A program made the position numbers and the translations under genes. The notes beneath the pieces are model-generated. The model had not been told where the DNA came from, ran no database searches, and was given only the letters and a program-made list of their open reading frames with translations. A stretch of DNA of 64,000 nucleotides from Canna indica (Eukaryota > Streptophyta > Magnoliopsida > Zingiberales > Cannaceae): contig CP136897.1 in NCBI GenBank assembly GCA_034359265.1, positions 36,381,501 to 36,445,500 of the forward strand, given 5' to 3'. This document shows, piece after piece, positions 1 through 10,750 of this stretch (positions are counted from its first letter, which is position 1; every line of letters starts with the position of its first letter).

Positions 1-294
1 CGGACGACGTCATCGACATAAAATTTGGCAGTCGATCGCCCGCGCGGGGCCCACCGCAACCTCTACGGCCGGCTCGATCGACCAACCGGCCCGAAAAAAT
101 AAAATTTATAAATAAATAAGAAAAATAACATTTCATTTATTATTTTTCGTTTAAAACGGGCGTAACTTCGTGCATCATTGTCCGATTTCATCTTTTCACG
201 TGGCACTAAAAGGCGCGCGAAGAGACGAAGAAAATCACCCCGAGCTATCCCTCGGACGCTCAACCTTATTAGCCGACGATCAGAAGTGCACCAC
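1..294 (+). other. partial 5S intergenic spacer at left edge
   Basis: The last 294 bases of a spacer whose upstream gene lies outside the window. It holds the GC-rich block, the A/T-rich block, CACGTG at 197-202, the CCGAG/CTCGG hairpin (240-244 with 251-255) and TTATTA at 266-271, which is -29 of the next gene. Confidence 0.9.
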
Positions 295-413
295 GGGTGC
301 GATCATACCAGCACTAACGCACCGGATCCCATCAGAACTCCGAAGTTAAGCTTGCTTGGGCGAGAGTAGTACTAGGATGGGTGACCCCCTGGGAAGTCCT
401 CGTGTTGCACCTT
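295..413 (+). rRNA. 5S rRNA: 5S rRNA gene copy 1
   Basis: Encodes the 5S RNA of the large ribosomal subunit. Full 119-nt copy: GGGTGCGATC start, box A, intermediate element, box C, and GCACC followed by T run. TTATTA lies at -29 and C at -1. The one change from the array consensus is G58T in box A, which breaks a helix II pair (C20 with G58), so function is uncertain. The 5' end is set by pairing GGGTGC with the 3' GCACCT. Confidence 0.95.
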
Positions 414-779
414 TTTTTTTACTACCTATTTGATTGCACGACGAGATCATTTTTTTTACCAATCTTTCTAACCAAACGTTAAGGACGGACGACGTCATCG
501 ACATAAAATTTGGCTGTCGATCGCCCGCGCGGGGCCCGCCGCAACCTCTACGGCCGGCTCGATCGACGAACCGGCCCGAAAAATTAAAATTTGTAAATAA
601 ATAAGAAAAATAACATTTCATTTATTATTTTTCGTTTAAAACGGGCGTAACTTCGTGCATCATTGTCCGATTTCATCTTTTCACGTGGCGCTAAAAGGCG
701 CGCGAAGAGACGAAGAAAATCACCCCGAGCTATCCCTCGGACGTTCACCCTTATTGGCCGACGATCAGAATTGCATCAC

Positions 780-929
780 GGGTGCGATCATACCAGCACT
801 AATGCATCGGATCCCATCAGAACTCCGAAGTTAAGCGTGCTTGGGCGAGAGTAGTACTAGGTTAAGCGTGCTTGGGCGAGAGTAGTACTAGGATGGGTGA
901 CTCCCTGGGAAGTCCTCGTGTTGCACCTT
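780..929 (+). pseudogene. 5S rRNA: 5S copy 2 with 31-bp internal tandem duplication
   Basis: 150 nt long because gene positions 51-81 (box A through the start of box C) are present twice, at 830-860 and 861-891. Also C24T, C28T and C92T. The TATA-like box is TTATTG. Two box A copies precede one box C, which changes the spacing needed by TFIIIA, and the RNA could not fold normally. The same mutant recurs at 8836. Confidence 0.95.
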
Positions 930-1295
930 TTTTTTTACTACCCATTTGATAGCATGACGAGATCATTTTTTTTACCAATCTTTCTAACCAAACGTTAAGG
1001 ACGGACGACGTCGTCGACATAAAATTTGGCTGTCGATCGCCCGCGCGGGGCCCGCCGCTACCTCTACGGCCGGCTCGATCGACCAACCGATCCGAAAAAT
1101 TAAAATTTGTAAATAAATAAGAAATATAACATTTCAATTATTATTTTTCGTTTTAAACGGGCGTAACTCCGTGCATTATTGTCCGATTTCACCTTTTCAC
1201 GTGGCGCTAAAAGGTGCGCGAAGAGACGAAGAAAATGACCCCGAGCTATCCCTCGGACGCTCACCCTTATTAGCCGACGATCAGAATTGCATCAC

Positions 1296-1414
1296 GAGTG
1301 CGATCATACCAGCACTAACGCACCGGATCCCATCAGAACTCCGAAGTTAAGCGTGCTTGGGCGAGAGTAGTACTAGGATGGGTGACCCCCTGGTAATTCC
1401 TCGTGTTGCACCTT
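1296..1414 (+). rRNA. 5S rRNA: 5S rRNA gene copy 3 (variant)
   Basis: Full length. G2A breaks a helix I pair; G99T and G102T alter the region after box C. This 3' variant marks the gene just upstream of the 5'-truncated copy in the first-region cassette. Confidence 0.93.
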
Positions 1415-1614
1415 TTTTTTTACTACCTATTTGATTGCACGACGAGATCATTTTTTTTACCAATCTTTCTAACCAAACGTTAAGGACGGACGACGTCGTC
1501 GACATAAAATTTGGCTGTGGATCGCCCGCGCGGGGCCCGCCGCAACCTCTACGGCCGGCTCGATCGACCAACCGACCCGAAAAATTAAAATTTATAAATA
1601 AATAAGAGAAATAA

Positions 1615-1724
1615 CATACCAGCACTAACGCACCGGATCTCATCAGAACTCTGAATTTAAGCGTGCTTGGGCGAGAGTAGTACTAGGATGGGTGACCCCC
1701 TGGGAAGTCCTCGTGTTGCACCTT
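1615..1724 (+). pseudogene. 5S rRNA: 5'-truncated 5S copy 4
   Basis: 110 nt: gene positions 1-9 and about 175 bp of spacer promoter region are missing. The A/T-rich spacer joins the gene at a shared CAT (1615-1617). It carries the linked changes C35T, C47T and G51T. No TATA-like box or normal start, though box A, box C and terminator remain. Confidence 0.92.
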
Positions 1725-2089
1725 TTTTTGTACTACCAATTTGATTGCACGACGAGATCATTTTTTTTACCAATCTTTCTAACCAAACGTTAAGGACGGA
1801 CGACGTCGTCGACATAAAATTTGGCTGTCGATCGCCCGCGCGGGGCCCACCGCAAACTCTACGGCCGGCTCGATCGACCAACCGACCCGAAAAATTAAAT
1901 TTGTAAATAAATAAGAAATATAACATTTCAATTATTATTTTTCGTTTAAAACGTGCGTAACTCCGTGCATTATTGTCCGATTTCAGCTTTTCACGTGGCG
2001 CTAAAAGGCGCGCGAAGAGACGAAGAAAATGACCCCGAGCTATCCCTCGGACGCTCACCCTTATTAGCCGACGATCAGAATTGCATCAC

Positions 2090-2208
2090 GAGTGCGATCA
2101 TACCAGCACTAACGCACCGGATCCCATCAGAACTCCGAAGTTAAGCGTGCTTGGGCGAGAGTAGTACTATGATGGGTGACCCCCTGGGAAGTCCTCGTGT
2201 TGCACCTT
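2090..2208 (+). rRNA. 5S rRNA: 5S rRNA gene copy 5 (variant)
   Basis: Full length with G2A (helix I) and G81T (box C). The terminator is interrupted (TTTGTTTTT). It follows the truncated copy in the cassette. Confidence 0.93.
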
Positions 2209-2574
2209 TGTTTTTACTACCTATTTGATTGCACGACGAGATCATTTTTTTTAGCAATCTTTCTAACCAAACGTTAAGGACGGACGACGTCATCGACATA
2301 AAATTTGGCTGTCGATCGCCCGCGCGGGGCCCGCCGCAACCTCTACGGCCGGCTCGATCGACCAACCGGCCCGAAAAATTAAAATTTGTAAATAAATAAG
2401 AAAAATAACGTTTCATTTATTATTTTTCGTTTAAAACGGGCGTAACTTCGTGCATCATTGTCCGATTTCATCTTTTCACGTGGCGCTAAAAGGCGCGCGA
2501 AGAGACGAAGAAAATCACCCCGAGCTATCCCTCGGACGCTCAACCTTATTAGCCGACGATCAGAAGTGCACCAC

Positions 2575-2693
2575 GGGTGCGATCATACCAGCACTAACGC
2601 ACCGGATCCCATCAGAACTCCGAAGTTAAGCTTGCTTGGGCGAGAGTAGTACTAGGATGGGTGACCCCCTGGGAAGTCCTCGTGTTGCACCTT
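2575..2693 (+). rRNA. 5S rRNA: 5S rRNA gene copy 6
   Basis: Full length, only G58T. Upstream bases are GTGCACCAC, as for copy 1. The terminator has eight T. Confidence 0.95.
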
Positions 2694-3059
2694 TTTTTTA
2701 ACTACCGATTTGATTGCACGACGAGATCATTTTTTTTACCAATCTTTCTAACCAAACGTTAAGGACGGACGACGTCATCGACAAAAAATTTGGCTGTCGA
2801 TCGCCCGCGCGGGGCCCGCCGCAACCTCTACGGCCGGCTCGATCGACCAACCGGCCCGAAAAATTAAAATTTGTAAATAAATAAGAAAAATAACATTTCA
2901 TTTATTATTTTTCGTTTAAAACGGGCGTAACTTCGTGCATCATTGTCCGATTTCATCTTTTCACGTGGCGCTAAAAGGCGCGCGAAGAGACGAAGAAAAT
3001 GACCCCGAGCTATCCCTCGGACGCTCACCCTTATTAGCCGACGATCAGAAGTGCATGAC

Positions 3060-3178
3060 GGGTGCGATCATACCAGCACTAACGCACCGGATCCCATCAG
3101 AACTCCGAAGTTAAGCGTGCTTGGGCGAGAGTAGTACTAGGATGGGTGACCCCCTGGTAATTCCTCGTGTTGCACCTT
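3060..3178 (+). rRNA. 5S rRNA: 5S rRNA gene copy 7
   Basis: Full length with an intact 5' half and internal promoter; G99T and G102T only. It sits directly before a truncated copy, as copy 3 does. Confidence 0.94.
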
Positions 3179-3378
3179 TTTTTTTACTACCTATTTGATT
3201 GCACGACGAGATCATTTTTTTTACCAATCTTTCTAACCAAACGTTAAGGACGGACGACGTCGTCGACATAAAATTTGGCTGTGGATCGCCCGCGCGGGGC
3301 CCGCCGCAACCTCTACGGCCGGCTCGATCGACCAACCGAACCGAAAAATTAAAATTTATAAATAAATAAGAGAAATAA

Positions 3379-3488
3379 AATACCAGCACTAACGCACCGG
3401 ATCTCATCAGAACTCTGAATTTAAGCGTGCTTGGGCGAGAGTAGTACAAGGATGGGTGACCCCCTGGGAAGTCCTCGTGTTGCACCTT
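3379..3488 (+). pseudogene. 5S rRNA: 5'-truncated 5S copy 8
   Basis: Same deletion junction and linked C35T, C47T, G51T as at 1615, plus T79A. The shared CAT at the junction has become AAT here, a later private mutation. Confidence 0.92.
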
Positions 3489-3853
3489 TTTTTTTACTAC
3501 CAATTTGATTGCACGACGAGATCATTTTTTTTACCAATCTTTCTAACCAAACGTTAAGGACGGACGACGTCGTCGACATAAAATTTGGCTGTCGATCGCC
3601 CGCGCGGGGCCCACCGCAAACTCTACGGCCATCTCGATCGACCAACCGACCCGAAAAATTAAATTTGTAAATAAATAAGAAATATAACATTTCAATTATT
3701 ATTTTTCGTTTAAAACGTGCGTAACTCCGTGCATTATTGTCCGATTTCAGCTTTTCACGTGGCGCTAAAAGGCGCGCGAAGAGACGAAGAAAATGACCCC
3801 GAGCTATCCCTCGGACGCTCACCCTTATTAGCCGACGATCAGAATTGCATCAC

Positions 3854-3972
3854 GAGTGGGATCATACCAGCACTAACGCACCGGATCCCATCAGAACTCC
3901 GAAGTTAAGCGTGCTTGGGCGAGAGTAGTACTATGATGGGTGACCCCCTGGGAAGTCCTCGTGTTGCACCTT
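3854..3972 (+). rRNA. 5S rRNA: 5S rRNA gene copy 9 (variant)
   Basis: Full length with G2A, C6G and G81T; helix I has two broken pairs. Interrupted terminator TTTGTTTTT, as at copy 5. Confidence 0.92.
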
Positions 3973-4338
3973 TGTTTTTACTACCTATTTGATTGCACGA
4001 CGAGATCATTTTTTTTAGCAATCTTTCTAACCAAACGTTAAGGACGGACGACGTCATCGACATAAAATTTGGCTGTCGATCGCCCGCGCGGGGCCCGCCG
4101 CAACCTCTACGGCCGGCTCGATCGACCAATCGGCCCGAAAAATTAAAATTTGTAAATAAATAAGAAAAATAACATTTCATTTATTATTTTTCGTTTAAAA
4201 CGAGCGTAACTTCGTGCATCATTGTCCGATTTCATCTTTTCACGTGGCGCTAAAAGGCGCGCGAAGAGACGAAGAAAATCACCCCGAGCTATCCCTCGGA
4301 CGCTCGACCTTATTAGCCGACGATCAGAAGTGCACCAC

Positions 4339-4457
4339 GGGTGCGATCATACCAGCACTAACGCACCGGATCCCATCAGAACTCCGAAGTTAAGCTTGCT
4401 TGGGCGAGAGTAGTACTAGGATGGGTGACCCCCTGGGAAGTCCTCGTGTTGCACCTT
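4339..4457 (+). rRNA. 5S rRNA: 5S rRNA gene copy 10
   Basis: Full length, only G58T. Second-cassette counterpart of copy 6. Confidence 0.95.
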
Positions 4458-4823
4458 TTTTTTAACTACCGATTTGATTGCACGACGAGATCATTTTTTT
4501 TACCAATCTTTCTAACCAAACGTTAAGGACGGACGACGTCATCGACAAAAAATTTGGCTGTCGATCGCCCGCGCGGGGCTCGCCGCAACCTCTACGGCCG
4601 GCTCGATCGACCAACCGGCCCGAAAAATTAAAATTTGTAAATAAATAAGAAAAATAACATTTCATTTATTATTTTTCGTTTAAAACGGGCGTAACTTCGT
4701 GCATCATTGTCCGATTTCATCTTTTCACGTGGCGCTAAAAGGCGCGCGAAGAGACGAAGAAAATGACCCCGAGCTATCCCTCGGACGCTCACCCTTATTG
4801 GCCGACGATCAGAATTGCATCAC

Positions 4824-4942
4824 GGGTGCGATCATACCAGCACTAATGCACCGGATCCCATCAGAACTCCGAAGTTAAGCGTGCTTGGGCGAGAGTAGTA
4901 CTAGGATGGGTGACCCCTAGGAAAGTCCTCGTGTTGCACCTT
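4824..4942 (+). rRNA. 5S rRNA: 5S rRNA gene copy 11 (variant)
   Basis: Full length. C24T with the TTATTG form of the TATA-like box. The end of box C is disturbed: CCCTAGGAAAG replaces CCCCTGGGAAG. Confidence 0.92.
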
Positions 4943-5308
4943 TTTTTTTACTACCCATTTGATTGCATGACGAGATCATTTTTTTTACCAATCTTTCTAA
5001 CCAAACGTTAAGGACGGACGACGTCGTCGACATAAAATTTGGCTGTCGTTCGCCCGCGCGGGGCCCGCCGCAACCTCTACGGCCGGCTCGATCGACCAAC
5101 CGATCCGAAAAATTAAAATTTGTAAATAAATAAGAAATATAACATTTCAATTATTATTTTTCGTTTAAAACGGGCGTAACTCCGTGCATTATTATCCGAT
5201 TTCAGCTTTTCACGTGGCGCTAAAAGGCGCGCGAAGAGACGAAGAAAATGACCCCGAGCTATCCATCGGACGCTCACCCTTATTGGCCGACGATCAGAAT
5301 TGCATCAC

Positions 5309-5427
5309 GGGTGCGATCATACCAACACTAATGCACCGAATCCCATCAGAACTCCGAAGTTAAGCGTGCTTGGGCGAGAGTAGTACTAGGATGGGTGACC
5401 CCCTGGGAAGTCCTCGTGTTGCTCCTT
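5309..5427 (+). rRNA. 5S rRNA: 5S rRNA gene copy 12 (variant)
   Basis: Full length with G17A (helix II), C24T, G31A and A115T (helix I). TTATTG promoter form. Confidence 0.92.
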
Positions 5428-5794
5428 TTTTTTTTACTACCTATTTGATTGCATGACGAGATCATTTTTTTTACCAATCTTTCTAACCAAACGTTAAGGA
5501 CAGACGACGTCGTCGACATAAAATTTGGCTGTCGATCGCCCGCGCGGCGCCCGCCGCAACCTCTACGGCCGGCTCGATCGACCAACCGACCCGAAAAATT
5601 AAAATTTGTAAATAAATAAGAAATATAACATTTCAATTATTATTTTTCGTTTAAAATGGGCGTAACTCCGTGCATTATTGTCCGATTTCAGCTTTTCACG
5701 TGGCGCTAAAAGGCGCGCGAAGAGACGAAGAAAATGACCCCGAGCTATCCCTCGGACGCTCACCCTTATTAGCCGACGATCAGAAGTGCACCAC

Positions 5795-5913
5795 GGGTGC
5801 GATCATACCAGCACTAACGCACCGGATCCCATCAGAACTCCGAAGTTAAGCGTGCTTGGACGAGAGTAGTACTAGGATGGGTGACCCCCTGGTAATTCCT
5901 CGTGTTGCACCTT
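5795..5913 (+). rRNA. 5S rRNA: 5S rRNA gene copy 13 (variant)
   Basis: Full length with G66A, G99T and G102T. It precedes a truncated copy, the cassette order seen at copies 3 and 7. Confidence 0.93.
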
Positions 5914-6112
5914 TTTTTTACTACCTATTTGATTGCACGACGAGATCATTTTTTTTACCAATCTTTCTAACCAAACGTTAAGGACGGACGACGTCGTCGA
6001 CATAAAATTTGGCTGTGGATCGCCCGCGCGGGGCCCGCCGCAACCTCTACGGCCGGCTCGATCGACCAACCGACCCGAAAAATTAAAATTTATAAATAAA
6101 TAAGAGAAATAA

Positions 6113-6222
6113 CATACCAGCACTAACGCACCGGATCTCATCAGAACTCTGAATTTAAGCGTGCTTGGGCGAGAGTAGTACAAGGATGGGTGACCCCCTG
6201 GGAAGTCCTCGTGTTGCACCTT
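6113..6222 (+). pseudogene. 5S rRNA: 5'-truncated 5S copy 14
   Basis: Junction at CAT as at 1615, with C35T, C47T, G51T and T79A. T79A groups it with the copies at 3379 and 7876. Confidence 0.92.
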
Positions 6223-6587
6223 TTTTTTTACTACCAATTTGATTGCACGACGAGATCATTTTTTTTACCAATCTTTCTAACCAAACGTTAAGGACGGACG
6301 ACGTCGTCGACATAAAATTTGGCTGTCGATCGCCCGCGCGGGGCCCACCGCAAACTCTACGGCCGTCTCGATCGACCAACCGACCCGAAAAATTAAATTT
6401 GTAAATAAATAAGAAATATAACATTTCAATTATTATTTTTCGTTTAAAACGTGCGTAACTCCGTGCATTATTGTCCGATTTCAGCTTTTCACGTGGCGCT
6501 AAAAGGCGCGCGAAGAGACGAAGAAAATGACCCCGAGCTATCCCTCGGACGCTCACCCTTATTAGCCGACGATCAGAATTGCATCAC

Positions 6588-6706
6588 GAGTGCGATCATA
6601 CCAGCACTAACGCACCGGATCCCATCAGAACTCCGAAGTTAAGCGTGCTTGGGCGAGAGTAGTACTATGATGGGTGACCCCCTGGGAAGTCCTCGTGTTG
6701 CACCTT
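6588..6706 (+). rRNA. 5S rRNA: 5S rRNA gene copy 15 (variant)
   Basis: Full length with G2A and G81T and the TTTG-interrupted terminator. Confidence 0.93.
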
Positions 6707-7072
6707 TGTTTTTACTACCTATTTGATAGCACGACGAGATCATTTTTTTTAGCAATCTTTCTAACCAAACGTTAAGGACGGACGACGTCATCGACATAAA
6801 ATTTGGCTGTCGATCGCCCGCGCGGGGCCCGCCGCAACCTCTACGGCCGGCTCGATCGACCAATCGGCCCGAAAAATTAAAATTTGTAAATAAATAAGAA
6901 AAATAACATTTCATTTATTATTTTTCGTTTAAAACGGGCGTAACTTCGTGCATCATTGTCCGATTTCATCTTTTCACGTGGCGCTAAAAGGCGCGCGAAG
7001 AGACGAAGAAAATCACCCCGAGCTATCCCTCGGACGCTCAACCTTATTAGCCGATGATCAGAAGTGCACCAC

Positions 7073-7191
7073 GGGTGCGATCATACCAGCACTAACGCAC
7101 CGGATCCCATCAGAACTCCGAAGTTAAGCTTGCTTGGGCGAGAGTAGTACTAGGATGGGTGACCCCCTGGGAAGTCCTCGTGTTGCACCTT
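7073..7191 (+). rRNA. 5S rRNA: 5S rRNA gene copy 16
   Basis: Full length, only G58T. Confidence 0.95.
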
Positions 7192-7556
7192 TTTTTTAAC
7201 TACCGATTTGATTGCACGACGAGATCATTTTTTTTACCAATCTTTCTAACCAAACGTTAAGGACGGACGACATCATCGACAAAAAATTTGGCTGTCGATC
7301 GCCCGCGCGGGGCCCGCCGCAACCTCTACGGCCGGCTCGATCGACCAACCGGCCCGAAAAATTAAAATTTGTAAATAAATAAGAAAAATAACATTTCATT
7401 TATTATTTTTCGTTTAAACGGGCGTAACTTCGTGCATCATTGTCCGATTTCATCTTTTCACGTGGCGCTAAAAGGCGCGCGAAGAGACGAAGAAAATGAC
7501 CCCGAGCTATCCCTCGGACGCTCACCCTTATTAGCCGACGATCAGAAGTGCATGAC

Positions 7557-7675
7557 GGGTGCGATCATACCAGCACTAACGCACCGGATCCCATCAGAAC
7601 TCCGAAGTTAAGCGTGCTTGGGCGAGAGTAGTACTAGGATGGGTGACCCCCTGGTAATTCCTCGTGTTGCACCTT
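7557..7675 (+). rRNA. 5S rRNA: 5S rRNA gene copy 17
   Basis: Full length with G99T and G102T only. The upstream spacer lost one A (CGTTTAAACGGG). Confidence 0.94.
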
Positions 7676-7875
7676 TTTTTTTACTACCTATTTGATTGCA
7701 CGACGAGATCATTTTTTTTACCAATCTTTCTAACCAAACGTTAAGGACGGACGACGTCGTCGACATAAAATTTGGCTGTGGATCGCCCGCGCGGGGCCCG
7801 CCGCAACCTCTACGGCCGGCTCGATCGACCAACCGACCCGAAAAATTAAAATTTATAAATAAATAAGAGAAATAA

Positions 7876-7985
7876 CATACCAGCACTAACGCACCGGATC
7901 TCATCAGAACTCTGAATTTAAGCGTGCTTGGGCGAGAGTAGTACAAGGATGGGTGACCCCCTGGGAAGTCCTCGTGTTGCACCTT
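7876..7985 (+). pseudogene. 5S rRNA: 5'-truncated 5S copy 18
   Basis: Same junction, C35T, C47T, G51T and T79A as the copy at 6113, 1,763 bp upstream. Confidence 0.92.
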
Positions 7986-8350
7986 TTTTTTTACTACCAA
8001 TTTGATTGCACGACGAGATCATTTTTTTTACCAATCTTTCTAACCAAACGTTAAGGACGGACGACGTCGTCGACATAAAATTTGGCTGTCGATCGCCCGC
8101 GCGGGGCCCACCGCAAACTCTACGGCCGTCTCGATCGACCAACCGACCCGAAAAATTAAATTTGTAAATAAATAAGAAATATAACATTTCAATTATTATT
8201 TTTCGTTTAAAACGTGCGTAACTCCGTGCATTATTGTCCGATTTCAGCTTTTCACGTGGCGCTAAAAGGCGCGCGAAGAGACGAAGAAAATGACCCCGAG
8301 CTATCCCTCGGACGCTCACCCTTATTAGCCGACGATCAGAATTGCATCAC

Positions 8351-8469
8351 GAGTGCGATCATACCAGCACAAACGCACCGGATCCCATCAGAACTCCGAA
8401 GTTAAGCTTGCTTGGGCGAGAGTAGTACTAGGATGGGTGACCCCCTGGGAAGTCCTCGTGTTGCACCTT
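8351..8469 (+). rRNA. 5S rRNA: 5S rRNA gene copy 19 (recombinant variant)
   Basis: Full length with G2A, T21A and G58T. The 5' part and upstream spacer match the G2A subfamily; the 3' part and following spacer match copy 1 (including GACGAACC in the spacer). A crossover or conversion joint probably lies inside this gene. Confidence 0.93.
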
Positions 8470-8835
8470 TTTTTTTACTACCTATTTGATTGCACGACGA
8501 GATCATTTTTTTTACCAATCTTTCTAACCAAACGTTAAGGACGGACGACGTCATCGACATAAAATTTGGCTGTCGATCGCCCGCGCGGGGCCCGCCGCAA
8601 CCTCTACGGCCGGCTCGATCGACGAACCGGCCCGAAAAATTAAAATTTGTAAATAAATAAGAAAAATAACATTTCATTTATTATTTTTCGTTTAAAACGG
8701 GCGTAACTTCGTGCATCATTGTCCGATTTCATCTTTTCACGTGGCGCTAAAAGGCGCGCGAAGAGACGAAGAAAATCACCCCGAGCTATCCCTCGGACGT
8801 TCACCCTTATTGGCCGACGATCAGAATTGCATCAC

Positions 8836-8985
8836 GGGTGCGATCATACCAGCACTAATGCATCGGATCCCATCAGAACTCCGAATTTAAGCGTGCTTGG
8901 GCGAGAGTAGTACTAGGTTAAGCGTGCTTGGGCGAGAGTAGTACTAGGATGGGTGACTCCCTGGGAAGGCCTCGTGTTGCACCTT
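8836..8985 (+). pseudogene. 5S rRNA: 5S copy 20 with 31-bp internal duplication
   Basis: 150 nt, the same duplication of positions 51-81 (8886-8916 and 8917-8947) as copy 2, at an exact offset of 8,056 bp. C24T, C28T and C92T are shared. G51T in the first repeat and T103G are private. Confidence 0.95.
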
Positions 8986-9351
8986 TTTTTTTACTACCCA
9001 TTTGATTGCATGACGAGATCATTTTTTTTACCAATCTTTCTAACCAAACGTTAAGGACGGACGACGTCGTCGACATAAAATTTGGCTGTCGATCGCCCGC
9101 GCGGGGCCCGCCGCAACCTCTACGGCCGGCTCGATCGACCAACCGATCCGAAAAATTAAAATTTGTAAATAAATAAGAAATATAACATTTCAATTATTAT
9201 TTTTCGTTTTAAACGGGCGTAACTCCGTGCATTATTGTCCGATTTCACCTTTTCACGTGGCGCTAAAAGGTGCGCGAAGAGACGAAGAAAATGACCCCGA
9301 GCTATCCCTCGGACGCTCACCCTTATTAGCCGACGATCAGAATTGCATCAC

Positions 9352-9470
9352 GAGTGCGATCATACCAGCACTAACGCACCGGTTCCCATCAGAACTCCGA
9401 AGTTAAGCATGCTTGGGCGAGAGTAGAACTATGATGGGTGACCCCCTGGGAATTCCTCGTGTTGCACCTT
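9352..9470 (+). rRNA. 5S rRNA: 5S rRNA gene copy 21 (decayed variant)
   Basis: Full length with G2A, A32T, G58A, T76A, G81T and G102T. Box A and box C are both hit, so it is probably inactive. Confidence 0.9.
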
Positions 9471-9670
9471 TTTTTTTACTACCTATTTGATTGCACGACG
9501 AGATCATTTTTTGTACCAATCTTTCTAACCAAATGTTAAGGACGGACGACGTCGTCGACATAAAATTTGGCTGTGGATCGCCCGCGCGGGGCCCGCCGCA
9601 ACCTCTACGGCCGGCTCGTTCGACCAACCGACCCGAAAAATTAAAATTTATAAATAAATAAGAGAAATAA

Positions 9671-9780
9671 CATACCAGCACTAACGCACCGGATCTCATC
9701 AGAACTCTGAATTTAAGCGTGCTTGGGCGAGAGTAGTACTAGGATGGGTGACCCCCTGGGAAGTCCTCGTGTTGCACCTT
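9671..9780 (+). pseudogene. 5S rRNA: 5'-truncated 5S copy 22
   Basis: CAT junction with C35T, C47T and G51T; no other change. Confidence 0.92.
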
Positions 9781-10146
9781 TTTTTTTACTACCTATTTGA
9801 TTGCACGACGAGATCATTTTTTTTACCAATCTTTCTAACCAAACGTTAAGGACGGACGACGTCGTCAACATAAAATTTGGCTGTCGATCGCCCGCGCAGG
9901 GCCCGCCGCAACCTCTACGGCCGGCTCGATCGACCAACCGATCCGAAAAATTAAAATTTGTAAATAAATAAGAAATATAACATTTCAATTATTATTTTTC
10001 GTTTAAAACGGGCGTAACTCCGTGCATTATTGTCCGATTTCAGCTTTTCACGTGGCGCTAAAAGGCGCGCGAAGAGACGAAGAAAATGACCCCGAGCTAT
10101 CCCTCGGACGCTCACCCATATTGGCCGACGATCAGAATTGCATCAC

Positions 10147-10265
10147 GGGTGCGATCATACCAGCACTAATGCACCGGATCCCATCAGAACTCCAAAGTTA
10201 AGCGTGCTTGGGCGAGAGTAGTACTAGGATGGGTGACCCCCTGGGAAGTCCTCGTGTTGCACCTT
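10147..10265 (+). rRNA. 5S rRNA: 5S rRNA gene copy 23 (variant)
   Basis: Full length with C24T and G48A. The promoter block reads ATATTGG in place of TTATTAG. Confidence 0.93.
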
Positions 10266-10631
10266 TTTTTTTACTACCTATTTGATTGCATGACGAGATC
10301 ATTTTTTTTACCAATCTTTCTAACCAAACGTTAAGGACAGACGACGTCGTCGACATAAAATTTGGCTGTCGATCGCCCGCGCGGGGCCCGCCGCAACCTC
10401 TACGGCCGGCTCGATCGACCAACCGACCCGAAAAATTAAAATTTGTAAATAAATAAGAAATATAACATTTCAATTATTATTTTTCGTTTAAAAAGGGTGT
10501 AACTCCGTGCATTATTGTCCGATTTCAGCTTTTCACGTGGCGCTAAAAGGCGTGCGAAGAGACGAAGAAAATGACCCCGAGCTATCCCTCGGACGCTCAC
10601 CCTTTTTAGCCGACGATCAGAATTGCATCAT

Positions 10632-10750
10632 GGGTGCGATCATACCAACACTAACGCACCGGATCCCATCAGAACTCCTAAGTTAAGCGTGCTTGGGCGA
10701 GAGTAGTACTAGGATGTGTGACCCCGTGGGAAGTCCTCGTGTTGCACCTT
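10632..10750 (+). rRNA. 5S rRNA: 5S rRNA gene copy 24 (variant)
   Basis: Full length with G17A, G48T, G86T and C95G. T at -1 replaces the usual C, and the TATA-like block is TTTTTA. Confidence 0.92.

Larger units (their letters stand above)
1615..3378 (+). repeat. 1,764-bp four-gene higher-order cassette (first)
   Basis: Order: truncated copy, G2A/G81T copy with TTTG terminator, G58T copy, G99T/G102T copy. The order returns from 3379, from 6113 and from 7876, with shared private marks. Confidence 0.85.
3379..4823 (+). repeat. four-gene cassette (second, incomplete)
   Basis: Truncated, G2A/G81T and G58T copies in the same order at an offset of 1,764 bp. The fourth gene is replaced by a different subfamily (4824). 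Confidence 0.8.
6113..7875 (+). repeat. four-gene cassette (third, complete)
   Basis: The full order of the first cassette, 1,763 bp long, with T79A in the truncated member. The next cassette begins at 7876 but switches type within the gene at 8351. Confidence 0.85.

Noticed and set aside
540..580. GC-rich palindromes as a replication origin or protein-binding operator
   Set aside because: No A/T-rich unwinding element with known origin motifs or other support; kept only as a possible rearrangement-prone site.
346..621. Recurring open reading frame of about 91 residues on the - strand, every 485 bp (also 98- and 133-residue forms)
   Set aside because: It runs through the antisense of the 5S gene and the spacer, is conserved only because the repeat is, and changes frame or stops wherever the repeat has an indel. 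No ribosome-site, domain or codon-use evidence supports a protein.
663..854. Recurring + strand frames of 60-87 residues over the upstream spacer and 5S gene
   Set aside because: Same reason: they cover the promoter region and the 5S gene itself, and vary with each unit's point mutations.
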